Below, piece after piece: positions 6,662 through 14,436 of a DNA stretch of 26,891 nt. The notes beneath the pieces are model-generated. The model made no database searches. It was not told the origin of the DNA and saw only the letters and a list, made by a program, of their open reading frames with translations. Origin of the DNA: CAZFNQ01 sp964652125. Lineage in GTDB: Bacteria > Patescibacteriota > Saccharimonadia > Saccharimonadales > JANWIN01. The stretch spans positions 1 to 26,891 of the forward strand of contig CAZZAE010000006.1 of NCBI GenBank assembly GCA_964652125.1, in the 5' to 3' direction. Both the position numbers and the translations under genes were made by a program. Numbering within the stretch: the first letter of the stretch is position 1; every line of letters begins with the position of its first letter.

Positions 6662-7114
6662 ATGGATCAGTTCGGAAAATCTCAAAAAATAGTAATAGTT
6701 GAAGATAATGCTAGTTTATCTGAGATCTACAAAACTAGGCTGGAACTGTTGGGCTATACCTGTTTTGTAGCCTATGACGGTATTGCCGCTCTTTATCTAA
6801 TTCAAAAAGAGCTACCAGATTTAGTCTTACTGGATCTTATGGTACCAGCTATTGCGGGTGATCAAATCTTAGCTCGAATGCGAGCAAGTGATTGGGGAAA
6901 GAATATACCGGTCTTCATTATCTCAAACCTAAATGAGTCGGAAGCTCCAGCTGGACTGAGAGAATTAGGGATTGAAGGTTATGCCGTAAAAGCTAATTTG
7001 TCAAACGATCAGATCGATACACTAGTGGATAATATCTTAAAGCCAGCCGATCAAAAACAAGACGTTTCCTTAGAAGTTAAACCAACTGAGCAGCAAAATA
7101 ACACAACTAGCTAA
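6662..7114 (+). CDS. Receiver-only response regulator
   Basis: 150 residues: one receiver domain plus a polar C-terminal tail of about 25 residues (KPADQKQDVSLEVKPTEQ). The acidic pocket is E14/D15, the phosphoacceptor is D58 (LLDLMVP), S88 replaces the usual Thr (FIISN), and K110 is in YAVKA. It resembles the regulator at 886-1266 in length and in the KNIPVFI-x-x-N segment, so the two are likely paralogues. No kinase is adjacent; it might be served by the kinase at 1259-2758 or by one outside. It is divergent from the BcrA-like exporter genes, but a regulatory link is inference, since it has no DNA-binding domain. Confidence 0.88.
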   Translation: MDQFGKSQKIVIVEDNASLSEIYKTRLELLGYTCFVAYDGIAALYLIQKELPDLVLLDLMVPAIAGDQILARMRASDWGKNIPVFIISNLNESEAPAGLRELGIEGYAVKANLSNDQIDTLVDNILKPADQKQDVSLEVKPTEQQNNTTS

Positions 7115-7146
7115 ATAAAATAAGGCTAGGAACAACTAATTATTAT

Positions 7147-7575
7147 TTATTGTTTGGCTTGAAGTATTGAGAGACGATTACCTTCGGTATCTTTTACTGA
7201 GACCCAAAGCCCAACTCCAGGGATCATCTGAGGCTCGAGGGTATGTTCACCTTTAGGGTTTACGCCGCCTAAGATTTTTCCGCCAGCATCAACTACTGCT
7301 TTTACGGCAGCATTTATATCATCGACAGAAACTACTACAGAAGGAGCTTGGCTTTGTGGGTCATTAGATTTTTGGTAAAAACCACCGTTTATCGCACCCT
7401 TGGTTTGAACCATACCATCTTTGTCAGTTTCAGTTGTATGGGCAACTACGTAATTACCCATGTCTGCACCCATAGTCTCTGTCTTCCAACCAAAAACTGA
7501 CTCATAAAACTTGACCATTCTTGCCCGATCTTTATATCCCATTTCAAAATGTACCACTGGATTCATTTTACTCAT
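7147..7575 (-). CDS. VOC (glyoxalase-like) superfamily protein
   Basis: 142 residues with two VOC modules. The first begins PVVHFEMGYKDRARMVKFY and carries FGWKTE; the second begins VVVSVDDINAAVKAVVDAGG and ends VSVKDTEGNRLSILQ. H9 in VVHFEM sits at a usual metal-ligand position. FY-x-x-VFGW and KDTEGN are characteristic of the CFP32/YdcJ-like group often annotated as glyoxalase-like. A strong AGGAGG ribosome site and a TTTCAC/TATAAT promoter precede it, with a palindrome at the transcription start (7590-7603). It is monocistronic. The substrate is unknown. Confidence 0.88.
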   Translation of the reverse strand: MSKMNPVVHFEMGYKDRARMVKFYESVFGWKTETMGADMGNYVVAHTTETDKDGMVQTKGAINGGFYQKSNDPQSQAPSVVVSVDDINAAVKAVVDAGGKILGGVNPKGEHTLEPQMIPGVGLWVSVKDTEGNRLSILQAKQ

Positions 7576-7589
7576 GATTTACCTCCTAA

Positions 7590-7637
7590 ATTAGATGTCT
7601 AATATATTATTATAATACGTTAATGAACGCCGTGAAA
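7590..7637 (-). promoter_or_regulatory. Promoter and start-site palindrome of the second VOC gene
   Basis: TTTCAC at 7637-7632, 17-nt spacer, TATAAT at 7614-7609, predicted start near 7602. A 6-2-6 palindrome ATTAGA-TG-TCTAAT at 7590-7603 spans the start site and could be an operator or a 5' mRNA hairpin. Confidence 0.5.
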
Positions 7638-7688
7638 TCTAATTACTGACCTGGGTAACAGCAAATTGCTGAAACTTTTTAGTAACTA

Positions 7689-8711
7689 CTATGCGTCTCG
7701 TTTGAGTACTAGCCAATAAGTCACGGCAACAGCCACAGCTGACATACCCAGGTAAATGCCAGCTTCAATCCGCTGAAAATCCCAATAGCGATAAGATGGC
7801 TGATACTTGGCTATTTGATGGTAACCAAATTGATTTAGGCAATCATCAACGGGGTCACCACCGGCGAGCTTAACCATTGCTGCTCGGCTTCCATTGGGAA
7901 CTTTTATATTTTGAGCAAGTTTTTGGCACTGCTGTGGTGCTGAAGGGAAAATATCATTAATTACCTTGCCATTTTTATCAACTATGTTTCGGCTTAGGAC
8001 CCAAGCTTCGGCTGGAATTTTATCTTCAAAAATATTTGGTCCCATTGGTGCGCTGATAGAAACTGGTGTCATATAGTGCGGTCGAATCCAGTTCGCGAAA
8101 CTTGCCATGCAAATCACAAACACCCCAAAAGTAATTGCTAACGCGACCATTGTTTTTTTAAACCAAGCACCCATCATAAAACCAACTGAGGTAAAGAAAA
8201 TGCTATATGCAGCTGGCATTAGTGCCTGAGTCTCAAAGTGACCTTGAACAAAACGGTTCAATGCGACTGTGTTTATAGTATTTGACCACCAGGTAACCAA
8301 TATTGCCAGCGTAGTGCCATATAAGAGAGCAAACCCTAGTGCCCAAATTATTTTAGTCGTTAACCATTTTCGACGAGACACGGTCTGAGTCCAAACCAGC
8401 TTATTGGTACCTTCTTCATATTCCTTGCCAAATAAATGGGAGCCTATGAACAGTCCAACAAGTATTGGCAGACCAAAGGTACCTAAGACTTCAGCAATTC
8501 TAATAAATCCATCTGCATTGCTGGTAAACAAAGTATTCGATAAGTTGTCACAGCTATATAGGGCTGGATGGAGAGCGCAGTTTATTAGTGCCTGCTGGTA
8601 AGTGTTCCACATGTGTATACCGGTAGGAATTAATAGTGCCGTAAATGCCAAAAGCATTAGGCAAAATATTAAAAATTGTTTTCGGTGTTGCCGCCACACG
8701 AACCAGTTCAT
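7689..8711 (-). CDS. ABC-2 type permease of the GntR-controlled exporter
   Basis: 340 residues with six predicted membrane helices (near 13-32, 70-90, 118-144, 168-186, 192-212 and 316-334). About 100 residues between the fifth and last helices form one large extracytoplasmic loop (IRPHYMTPVSISAPMG and onwards), which carries three cysteines' worth of polar sequence and is the distinctive part of the protein. The start MNWFVWRQHRKQF is the typical cytoplasmic N-terminus of this permease group. The ATG overlaps the TGA of the ATPase gene by 4 nt. In YtrA-type operons the exporter responds to cell-envelope stress or antibiotics; whether that holds here is inference. Confidence 0.88.
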   Translation of the reverse strand: MNWFVWRQHRKQFLIFCLMLLAFTALLIPTGIHMWNTYQQALINCALHPALYSCDNLSNTLFTSNADGFIRIAEVLGTFGLPILVGLFIGSHLFGKEYEEGTNKLVWTQTVSRRKWLTTKIIWALGFALLYGTTLAILVTWWSNTINTVALNRFVQGHFETQALMPAAYSIFFTSVGFMMGAWFKKTMVALAITFGVFVICMASFANWIRPHYMTPVSISAPMGPNIFEDKIPAEAWVLSRNIVDKNGKVINDIFPSAPQQCQKLAQNIKVPNGSRAAMVKLAGGDPVDDCLNQFGYHQIAKYQPSYRYWDFQRIEAGIYLGMSAVAVAVTYWLVLKRDA

Positions 8712-9583
8712 TTTATGCCTCCTGTCTTAGCTTGACCCATATATGCAAGGATAATCTCCTCGATATTCGGCTTGTGTTGCTGCCAGTGAGCAGGAATCTT
8801 AGCTCCTTTATTCAAATGAACAAGTAAGGTTGATTGTTTGGCAGTATGAGATTCGTGAACTACACTAATTCCTTTGCCGAGGTCTTTAGTACTTTGTTTA
8901 TGGCCGATTAGAATTTTGTGTTCGCCAAGTACTGATTCAACACTAGCGCATAACTGTGTTTTGCCGGAAGCTAGTACAATGACGTGGTCGCTGACGCGTT
9001 CAAGGTCGGCTAGCAAGTGCGAAGACATAACTACAGTCAAGCCACCTTCGGCGACTGCCAGGGACAGGGAAGACAAGAAATCAAGTCGAGCTAGAGGGTC
9101 TAGTGCTGCTACTGGCTCATCTAGCAGTAATAGCTTAGGTTTTTTTGCGAGCGCCAAAGCCAGAGCCACCTGGGCACGTTGGCCACCAGACAATTTACTA
9201 ACAGGCCGCTTAAGTGGGATACCTAATTCCTTCAATCGATTATTGATAAAATTTTCATCCCAGCGACTATTGAGATGTTTACCCATGGCTATATGATCAG
9301 CAGCTGAGAATGTTTTATAAAGGGGGATTTCCTGTGCCAAATAGCCGATGTTACTTAAGAAATCTTCATGTTGGAGGGGTTCCATGCCAAGAACTTTAGA
9401 ACTGCCGGTGCTGGCACTGCTGAGTCCGACAAGTAGTTTAAGTAGGGTTGTTTTCCCGGCACCATTTGGCCCGACGAGAGCCGATACGCTGCCCTCAGGC
9501 ACATCAATATTGCAGTTTTCAAGCGCCCAGAAAGATCCATAACGTTTCCCTAGATCTTTTGTTTGTATTGCACTATCCCCCAT
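8708..9583 (-). CDS. ABC transporter ATP-binding protein, YtrB-like
   Basis: 291 residues. Walker A GPNGAGKT is at 38-45, the Q-loop at Q84 (YLAQE), signature LSGGQ at 131-135, Walker B LLLLDE at 151-156, D-loop ALDPLA, and switch H189 (SSHLL), so it is a complete active ATPase. The C-terminal 80 residues are variable. The start at ATG 9583 has a purine-rich ribosome site (AAAGG) and lies 15 nt after the stop of the GntR gene. Middle gene of the regulator-ATPase-permease operon. Confidence 0.93.
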   Translation of the reverse strand: MGDSAIQTKDLGKRYGSFWALENCNIDVPEGSVSALVGPNGAGKTTLLKLLVGLSSASTGSSKVLGMEPLQHEDFLSNIGYLAQEIPLYKTFSAADHIAMGKHLNSRWDENFINNRLKELGIPLKRPVSKLSGGQRAQVALALALAKKPKLLLLDEPVAALDPLARLDFLSSLSLAVAEGGLTVVMSSHLLADLERVSDHVIVLASGKTQLCASVESVLGEHKILIGHKQSTKDLGKGISVVHESHTAKQSTLLVHLNKGAKIPAHWQQHKPNIEEIILAYMGQAKTGGIK

Positions 9584-9598
9584 GCTATGCCCCTTTCT

Positions 9599-9973
9599 TT
9601 ACTCTTTATGTAATGCTATGCGCACTAGTGCTTCGATCGATTCATCATCTAAACCGGCTTTTTTGGCTTTACCTATCCATCCAGTAAGGTCTTCCCCAAG
9701 CGCTTCTTGAACATCAGGTGATGGTCCAGCTGGACGCTGTTTCACGAATGTACCACTTCCGGTACGACCTTCTACAAAGCCTAGACTCTCTAGTTCACGG
9801 TAGGCTTTAAAAACAGTGTTTGGATTTATAGCCACGTGCGCTACAACCTCTTTGACGGTTGGTAGCTGATCGTCTGGTTGAAGTATTCCAACCTGTAGAG
9901 CTTGCTTGACCTGCTGTACGATCTGCAAATAGGGTGGTACCCCGGAATGTGTGTTAAGGCGGAAAGAAATCAC
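9599..9973 (-). CDS. GntR-family transcriptional regulator, YtrA subfamily
   Basis: 124 residues: an N-terminal winged helix-turn-helix (about 10-75; PPYLQIVQQVKQAL, LPTVKEVVAHVAINPNTVFKAY, split as LPTVKEVV and INPNTVFKAYRELE, then GFVEGRTGSGTFV) and a short C-terminal helical tail of about 45 residues. A tail this short with no effector domain is the mark of the YtrA subfamily, which usually represses its own operon of ABC exporter genes, as the gene order here suggests. The start is GTG 9973; TATAAT at 9988-9983 lies 9 nt upstream, so the mRNA is nearly leaderless. A palindrome overlaps that promoter. Confidence 0.92.
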   Translation of the reverse strand: MISFRLNTHSGVPPYLQIVQQVKQALQVGILQPDDQLPTVKEVVAHVAINPNTVFKAYRELESLGFVEGRTGSGTFVKQRPAGPSPDVQEALGEDLTGWIGKAKKAGLDDESIEALVRIALHKE

Positions 9974-9982
9974 AATATTACT

Positions 9983-10001
9983 ATTATACTAGTTTCCTAG
10001 T
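9983..10001 (-). promoter_or_regulatory. Promoter and candidate operator of the GntR-ABC operon
   Basis: TATAAT at 9988-9983 and, overlapping its upstream edge, the 5-4-5 palindrome ACTAG-TTTC-CTAGT at 9988-10001. A repressor bound there would cover the spacer and -10. Confidence 0.55.
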
Positions 10002-10102
10002 GAAATTATAAGCTTGGTAATTCTAATGTCAAATATAAAGATAATTTCTACATAAAGTAGTTAATGTAGCATCAGAAATTCGCTATGGTATATCATGGCA
10101 AT

Positions 10103-10801
10103 ATGGATGCACAGCAGGTAAAGGCAGCATTGCAGGAAAAAGCTTCCCCCAAAAAGGCGAAAGCTTCTGCCTGGTTTTTTAAGACTGGACCAGGACAATA
10201 TGGTGAAGGTGATCAGTTTATTGGTGTAACGGTACCTGAGCAGCATTTGATCGCTAAAACTTTCAGAGATTTGCCACTGCCTGATTCAATCCAATTATTG
10301 CGTAGTCCAATTCACGAACACCGGTTAACGGGTTTATTTATTCTTGTTGATCAATATCGCCGAGGTGACGCAATAATTAAAAAAGAAATTGCCAGTATCT
10401 ACCATAAAAACCGAGCTAATATTAACAACTGGGATTTAGTCGACAGCTCAGCACCATATATATTAGGAGATTATTTAAAAAATCATTCTCCAAATGTTTT
10501 AATTCGATTCGCAAGCTCAAAATCTCTTTGGGATCGACGCATAGCTATTATCTCAACATTTGCATGGGTTAAGGATGGAGACCTTGAGCCGACACTTAAA
10601 ATTGCCGAAATGTTACTTCAAGATCGTGTAGATTTGATTCATAAAGCTGTTGGTTGGGCGTTGCGGGAAGTTGGGAAAAAAGATGAAGCGGCACTCCACA
10701 CTTTCTTGAAAACACACCTCAAGTCCATACCTCGAACTACCCTTCGATACGCAATTGAGCGTCTTTCACCCGAAGATAGACAAATATATATGCGCAGGTG
10801 A
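10103..10801 (+). CDS. DNA alkylation repair protein, AlkD-like
   Basis: About 232 residues of HEAT-like helical repeats. AlkD proteins excise N3- and N7-alkylated purines without flipping the base. The family hallmarks are here: NNWDLVDSSAP, which contains the catalytic Asp and its Trp partner, and LWDRRIAIISTFAW with the Arg and Trp that contact DNA. VGWALREVGKKD and the following basic helix match the C-terminal repeats. Length equals that of the family. An in-frame ATG at 10085 would add six residues, but TATCAT at 10091-10096 lies 6 nt before ATG 10103, so the latter is preferred. Single gene, divergent from the GntR operon. Confidence 0.92.
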   Translation: MDAQQVKAALQEKASPKKAKASAWFFKTGPGQYGEGDQFIGVTVPEQHLIAKTFRDLPLPDSIQLLRSPIHEHRLTGLFILVDQYRRGDAIIKKEIASIYHKNRANINNWDLVDSSAPYILGDYLKNHSPNVLIRFASSKSLWDRRIAIISTFAWVKDGDLEPTLKIAEMLLQDRVDLIHKAVGWALREVGKKDEAALHTFLKTHLKSIPRTTLRYAIERLSPEDRQIYMRR

Positions 10802-10894
10802 CAATTTGTTGTACGTATAGCAAGACTAGCAATTCTTAGTTAGGCTAGAGCCAATCAGTCTTTAGCTTCGTACAAATAAAGCAAAGTTCCGCAG

Positions 10895-10900
10895 TATAAT
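10895..10900 (+). promoter_or_regulatory. -10 box of the DUF998-like gene
   Basis: TATAAT with 8 nt to the ATG at 10909; the -35 region is weak. Confidence 0.55.
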
Positions 10901-10908
10901 TATTATTG

Positions 10909-11619
10909 ATGATACGGCTGCATTTTGATAACCAAACAAATCGTCTACTTTGGCGTGTTCTCGGCTTAGCCGCTGTAGCTGGATTACTTTATTATTCTTG
11001 GCCACTGGGTTATTGGCTAAACCCAATTGTTGGTCATAGTGGTCTGGCCAGCGATCTGGGTGCAAAGGGGCAGCCCTACAGTTGGTTGTTTACATCCCTT
11101 GACGTCATCAGTGGTGTACTAATTATGTTAGTCGCATTTTGGCTGGCTCGAGCATGGCGAGGCCTTATGAATTTATCGATCAAGTTTATTCTATGGGGTT
11201 ATGGCATTTTTGGAGCACTTACAATTCTTAGCGCCCTGTTACCAATAAATTGTTTAGCAGATGAGAAAAGTTGCGGAAGCATAATTCACAATCCCATTCT
11301 GGTGTTACATGGTCTGGCGAGCATTGGATCGATAGGAGGTTTAACCTTGAGCATCGTGGGTATTTGGCAACTCATGGTTATTACTCAACGGGGCGGCCAA
11401 CGTACCAGGTGGTTACTTCATACAATTATGCTAATTTGGTTTGGGTTTGGTTTTTTAACACTGGCGTTAATCCTGACAGCCCGTTCCAGTAATATTGCGC
11501 AACATGTATTTATTACTGTTTGCAGTGTATGGCTAGTGTTAATGCCTTACTTTTTGGTACATTTGCATATACAAGAGCTTGAATTCAGTAAAGATATTAA
11601 CTTACAAAACCGCAATTAA
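10909..11619 (+). CDS. DUF998-like integral membrane protein
   Basis: About 236 residues with six hydrophobic segments (near 17-33, 60-80, 92-112, 130-155, 168-188 and 192-212). The pattern, including GHSGLASDLGA in the first outside loop, SWLFTSLDVISG in helix two and LPINCLADEKSC in the loop after helix three, matches the DUF998 family, whose function is not known. Two cysteines in that loop (PINC and KSC) could form a disulfide, which would fit the VKOR encoded in this window; that link is inference. A TTG codon at 10906 also opens the frame, but ATG 10909 is preferred because of the -10 spacing. Confidence 0.8.
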   Translation: MIRLHFDNQTNRLLWRVLGLAAVAGLLYYSWPLGYWLNPIVGHSGLASDLGAKGQPYSWLFTSLDVISGVLIMLVAFWLARAWRGLMNLSIKFILWGYGIFGALTILSALLPINCLADEKSCGSIIHNPILVLHGLASIGSIGGLTLSIVGIWQLMVITQRGGQRTRWLLHTIMLIWFGFGFLTLALILTARSSNIAQHVFITVCSVWLVLMPYFLVHLHIQELEFSKDINLQNRN

Positions 11620-11651
11620 ATAGAAACATCCAACGTGATAATAGACAAATA

Positions 11652-12044
11652 CTAAGAAATTCTATTCAATTGTCCTGCAGCTTCAGCTTCAGTCAATCTT
11701 GTTACAAGTTGGGTTGCTTCAGCTTCTGAAATGGGGTCAACTGTCAAATTATAAAAATGTGGTTCGATTGAGTCGTCATCGTACCAGACTTCATAAGCAG
11801 TCGGTTCAACCGCGTTACTAACGTTGAGTTTAATATAGTAAGAATTACCTTCGTCAACATTCATAACTTTGAACTCAACTTCATCAATCGGCACTAACTG
11901 AGTAGGATCTTTTAGGCTATAAGTACCTAAACGAATTACATCGCGTTGAATTTCTAGTTCTACAGTGTGTGCTAAAACAAACGATTTAAATCTGTTTATT
12001 GGCGAATCTTCACCTTGAATAATACGTAGTTCTGGACCTGGCAT
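11652..12044 (-). CDS. Hypothetical acidic protein
   Basis: 130 residues, soluble and acidic, with no signal peptide or membrane helix. Predicted to be mostly beta-strand (VELEIQRDVIRLGTYSL, VEFKVMNVDEGNSYYIKLNV, EVWYDDDSIEPHFYNLTV read as alternating strands) followed by one C-terminal helix (EAEATQLVTRLTEAEAAG). I recognise no family. TATTAT at 12059-12054 lies 9 nt before the ATG, again nearly leaderless. It is convergent with the DUF998-like gene and divergent from the CapA-like gene. Confidence 0.65.
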   Translation of the reverse strand: MPGPELRIIQGEDSPINRFKSFVLAHTVELEIQRDVIRLGTYSLKDPTQLVPIDEVEFKVMNVDEGNSYYIKLNVSNAVEPTAYEVWYDDDSIEPHFYNLTVDPISEAEATQLVTRLTEAEAAGQLNRIS

Positions 12045-12180
12045 AATAAGTAAATAATAGAATAATTAGAGACAAATGTCCAATCGATGGTTGGCCGTGC
12101 ATCTCGCTTAAATATTTTTTTAGATCGGTGCAATAAATAGGATAGTATTAATACTAGCGTTTAAAAGAAATGATTACATT

Positions 12181-13386
12181 GTGCATTATAGATTGAATAA
12201 ACTTCATAAAAGCCATTGGGTATTAGTGTTATTAATAGCTACGGCGTTTATAGTCGGAGCAACTTGGGTAATATTTGGCAAGTTTCCATCTAAATCAAAT
12301 TCAAATACAAATACCAAATTAACACCAAGTTCAAGCACAAACTTACTAAGCTATAGTACTGCTACTGGCAATTATTTATTTAGTGGGACTGTTATGCTTG
12401 GCCGCGGGGTTGAATATTATGCTAAAGGAAATTACGAACAACCTTTTAGCGGTATGAAAACACTTGGATCATATGATATGAATATCGGGGATTTAGAATG
12501 TCCTATAACTTCAAATACTGTCAGCTATCAAGTTGAAGTAAGCAGTTTAATATTTAACTGTAGCCCAAGCTGGCTCGCAACCCTAAAGCAGCATTTTCCA
12601 CTAGTTAATTTATCTAGTAACCATTTAAATGACAGGGGACCGAACGGATATACTGAAACAGTAAGAAGATTAAAGTCTTCAGGGTTTCAGGTTGTAGGAA
12701 ATTTTAATCCGCACAGCGAAAAAGATAACTGCAAAGCAGTTATATTACCAATCAGATTAATCGACGAAAGTGGTCAATCATCCAAAGCAGATTTACCCCT
12801 AGCTGTATGTTCGTTCAACTATAAAACAGTCTTTTCACCTAATCCGGGCGAACTTGAAAGCATTCGAAAATGGTCAAAAATATTTCCAGTTATCGGGCTT
12901 ATGAACGGTGGACCCGAATACCAGCATTTGGCTGGAGTGAGTCAAGTTAGCGTTGCTCATCAAATGATAGACAATGGTGCTGAATTCGTAATTGGCAACG
13001 GTACTCATTGGGCACAAAATACAGAGGTATACAAAAACAAGTTTATCGCATATTCACTGGGTAATTTTATATTCGATCAACAAGATAAGGATGGCCGACT
13101 GGCACTCAATATAGCGGTCACAATTAATATTGATTATGATTCAAATCTGCAAAAATGGTTGAACAACGTCAAGCAGTGCCCATTAAACGGAGGTGATGTA
13201 TGCTTCAAATTAGCTATGTCCCAAAGTTTAACTAAACTTCATCCGAGCTTTAGCTTCAAACCCGTTGTTAGCTACGGAGGATCATTGCAAATAGCAACCC
13301 TAGCAAATAAAGAACAAACAGACTATATATTACAAAGAGCCAACTGGGCTCAAACTATGCAACAACTTGTTAATAACCCCAATTAA
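12181..13386 (+). CDS. CapA-like protein (poly-gamma-glutamate capsule PGA_cap domain)
   Basis: 401 residues: a cytoplasmic N-terminus, one membrane helix (about 13-32), a Ser/Thr/Asn-rich linker (35-60) and an extracytoplasmic PGA_cap domain of the calcineurin-like metallophosphoesterase fold. Family motifs are present: LFSGTVMLGR at 66-75, GDLECPI at 103-109, SSNHLNDRG at 145-153, NGTHWAQNTEVY near 273-284 and YSLGNFIFDQ at 291-300. The usual HWGxEY motif is altered to NGGPEY at about 242-247. CapA proteins act in poly-gamma-glutamate or related envelope polymer export, but CPR relatives are often found without capBC, as here. The start is GTG 12181, the only start codon in this open frame near the promoter region; no ribosome site is seen. 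Confidence 0.85.
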   Translation: MHYRLNKLHKSHWVLVLLIATAFIVGATWVIFGKFPSKSNSNTNTKLTPSSSTNLLSYSTATGNYLFSGTVMLGRGVEYYAKGNYEQPFSGMKTLGSYDMNIGDLECPITSNTVSYQVEVSSLIFNCSPSWLATLKQHFPLVNLSSNHLNDRGPNGYTETVRRLKSSGFQVVGNFNPHSEKDNCKAVILPIRLIDESGQSSKADLPLAVCSFNYKTVFSPNPGELESIRKWSKIFPVIGLMNGGPEYQHLAGVSQVSVAHQMIDNGAEFVIGNGTHWAQNTEVYKNKFIAYSLGNFIFDQQDKDGRLALNIAVTINIDYDSNLQKWLNNVKQCPLNGGDVCFKLAMSQSLTKLHPSFSFKPVVSYGGSLQIATLANKEQTDYILQRANWAQTMQQLVNNPN

Positions 13387-13424
13387 AACCAATCAAGCCC
13401 TAATCTTAAACTATCAGTGCTAGA

Positions 13425-13964
13425 TCACAAACTTATATTGGGATTTGATTCTGAAGTTCCTAGACAATGTTCAGTACTACCTCCATTTGCTGTCTCTAAA
13501 TTATATAAAATGACTATATCTTGGGGTTTAGGGGAAGTAATCGCAGCTGATGAATCATCATTGCATTTAGCAAAGTCAGATAATATTAATTGGTTATTGA
13601 CCGGTGCGAGCGGCGGTTGGGCAGGCTGGCTAGTGGATCCATATGCCCAAATATTGGTTTCATTTAGGCCAAATGAAGATTTTAAAGTTTTGCAAAACGT
13701 GGTATTGCCATCTGGTGCCATACTACAATCAACAATCCAATTGGGTCCCGACTCGCCATAACTACTTATTCCATATTGAGTAAGCCAATCAGAATAAGCC
13801 TGAAAAATATAAACTGCTGCAGCTCTGTGCTCATGATTGCGGGATGTACGTTGAAGCACTGGTACTGACAAAAATATTATTAATAAAATAAGCGCAGCAA
13901 TTGCGAGAACTATTAGTACTTCGATAATCGTAAAACCATCGCTTGAATCGATAAGCTTAAGCAT
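13425..13964 (-). CDS. Type IV pilin-like protein
   Basis: About 179 residues with a class III signal: a short charged leader ending SSDG, then FTIIEVLIVLAIAALI, with cleavage expected between G10 and F11 and the conserved Glu at mature position 5. The long hydrophobic helix is the pilin spine; the remainder is a small globular head with four cysteines (CSMAPDG, FCKTL, KCNDD, HCLG), which could give two disulfides. No pilus motor, peptidase or platform gene is nearby, so it is an orphan or minor pilin. Start ATG 13964 is preferred over upstream TTG codons because TATAAT (13978-13973) lies 8 nt before it. It is convergent with the CapA-like gene. Confidence 0.88.
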   Translation of the reverse strand: MLKLIDSSDGFTIIEVLIVLAIAALILLIIFLSVPVLQRTSRNHEHRAAAVYIFQAYSDWLTQYGISSYGESGPNWIVDCSMAPDGNTTFCKTLKSSFGLNETNIWAYGSTSQPAQPPLAPVNNQLILSDFAKCNDDSSAAITSPKPQDIVILYNLETANGGSTEHCLGTSESNPNISL

Positions 13965-14060
13965 TATCAACAATTATATATTATTTTTATATCTAATAGG
14001 TATTAGGACCGTTTCGAGCCGGGGTTTCAAAGTAATAATTTAATCAAAATGACAAATAAA

Positions 14061-14240
14061 TTAAGATTTACTAGCTATCCAAGCGTAAACATGCCCAACA
14101 ACAGCCAATCCTATCAGAACAAGCCCCCATCGAACTGGATGGGCAGAAAAAACCGGACGTGCGATCAGAATGCCAATCCCAACACCACCCAGAAAATGTA
14201 CGCTTGCCACATATGCTGGATGTTTTTTAAAATATTCCAT
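14061..14240 (-). CDS. Small two-helix membrane protein, 59 residues
   Basis: ATG at 14240, TAA at 14063-14061. The product begins MEYFKKHPAYVASVHFLGG and has two hydrophobic helices (about 10-30 and 36-54) joined by a short loop, ARPVFSAHPVRW. The charge distribution and the HPVRWG motif look like small proteins I have seen in Saccharibacteria. It is more convincing than the opposite-strand ORF (14049-14318), whose product is low-complexity and rich in Asn, Lys and Cys. The upstream TGCAATAAT could serve as an extended -10 with a leaderless start. Function unknown. Confidence 0.7.
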   Translation of the reverse strand: MEYFKKHPAYVASVHFLGGVGIGILIARPVFSAHPVRWGLVLIGLAVVGHVYAWIASKS

Positions 14241-14401
14241 ATTTTAATTATTGCACATGTTAACCATAAGAAAAATGGCCGAATGTATAGGTCTAGGTTA
14301 TCTTCTTTCAACGTTTAAATGCACTTACATCAGAAGGTGCTAATTTGAACCTTTCAGCTCTTATCTGTTTTTCTTTTATTTGCAAAGTACAAGGAAACTA
14401 A

Positions 14402-14429
14402 TTGACCACCCAGAAAATTATTATATAAT
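14402..14429 (+). promoter_or_regulatory. Promoter of the 14437-15195 gene
   Basis: TTGACC at 14402-14407, 16-nt spacer, TATAAT at 14424-14429, then 7 nt to ATG 14437: a near-consensus leaderless promoter. Confidence 0.7.
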
Positions 14430-14436
14430 AATACAC

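Noticed and set aside
8874..9296. Plus-strand ORF of 140 codons
   Set aside because: It lies antisense inside the YtrB-like ATPase gene, which has every ABC motif; the product is Ser/Arg-rich shadow sequence.
13417..13761. Plus-strand ORF of 114 codons
   Set aside because: Antisense to the pilin gene; no ribosome site, promoter or recognisable motif.
14049..14318. Plus-strand ORF of 89 codons
   Set aside because: Its product is low-complexity and unlike any family; the opposite strand encodes a convincing two-helix membrane protein at 14061-14240.
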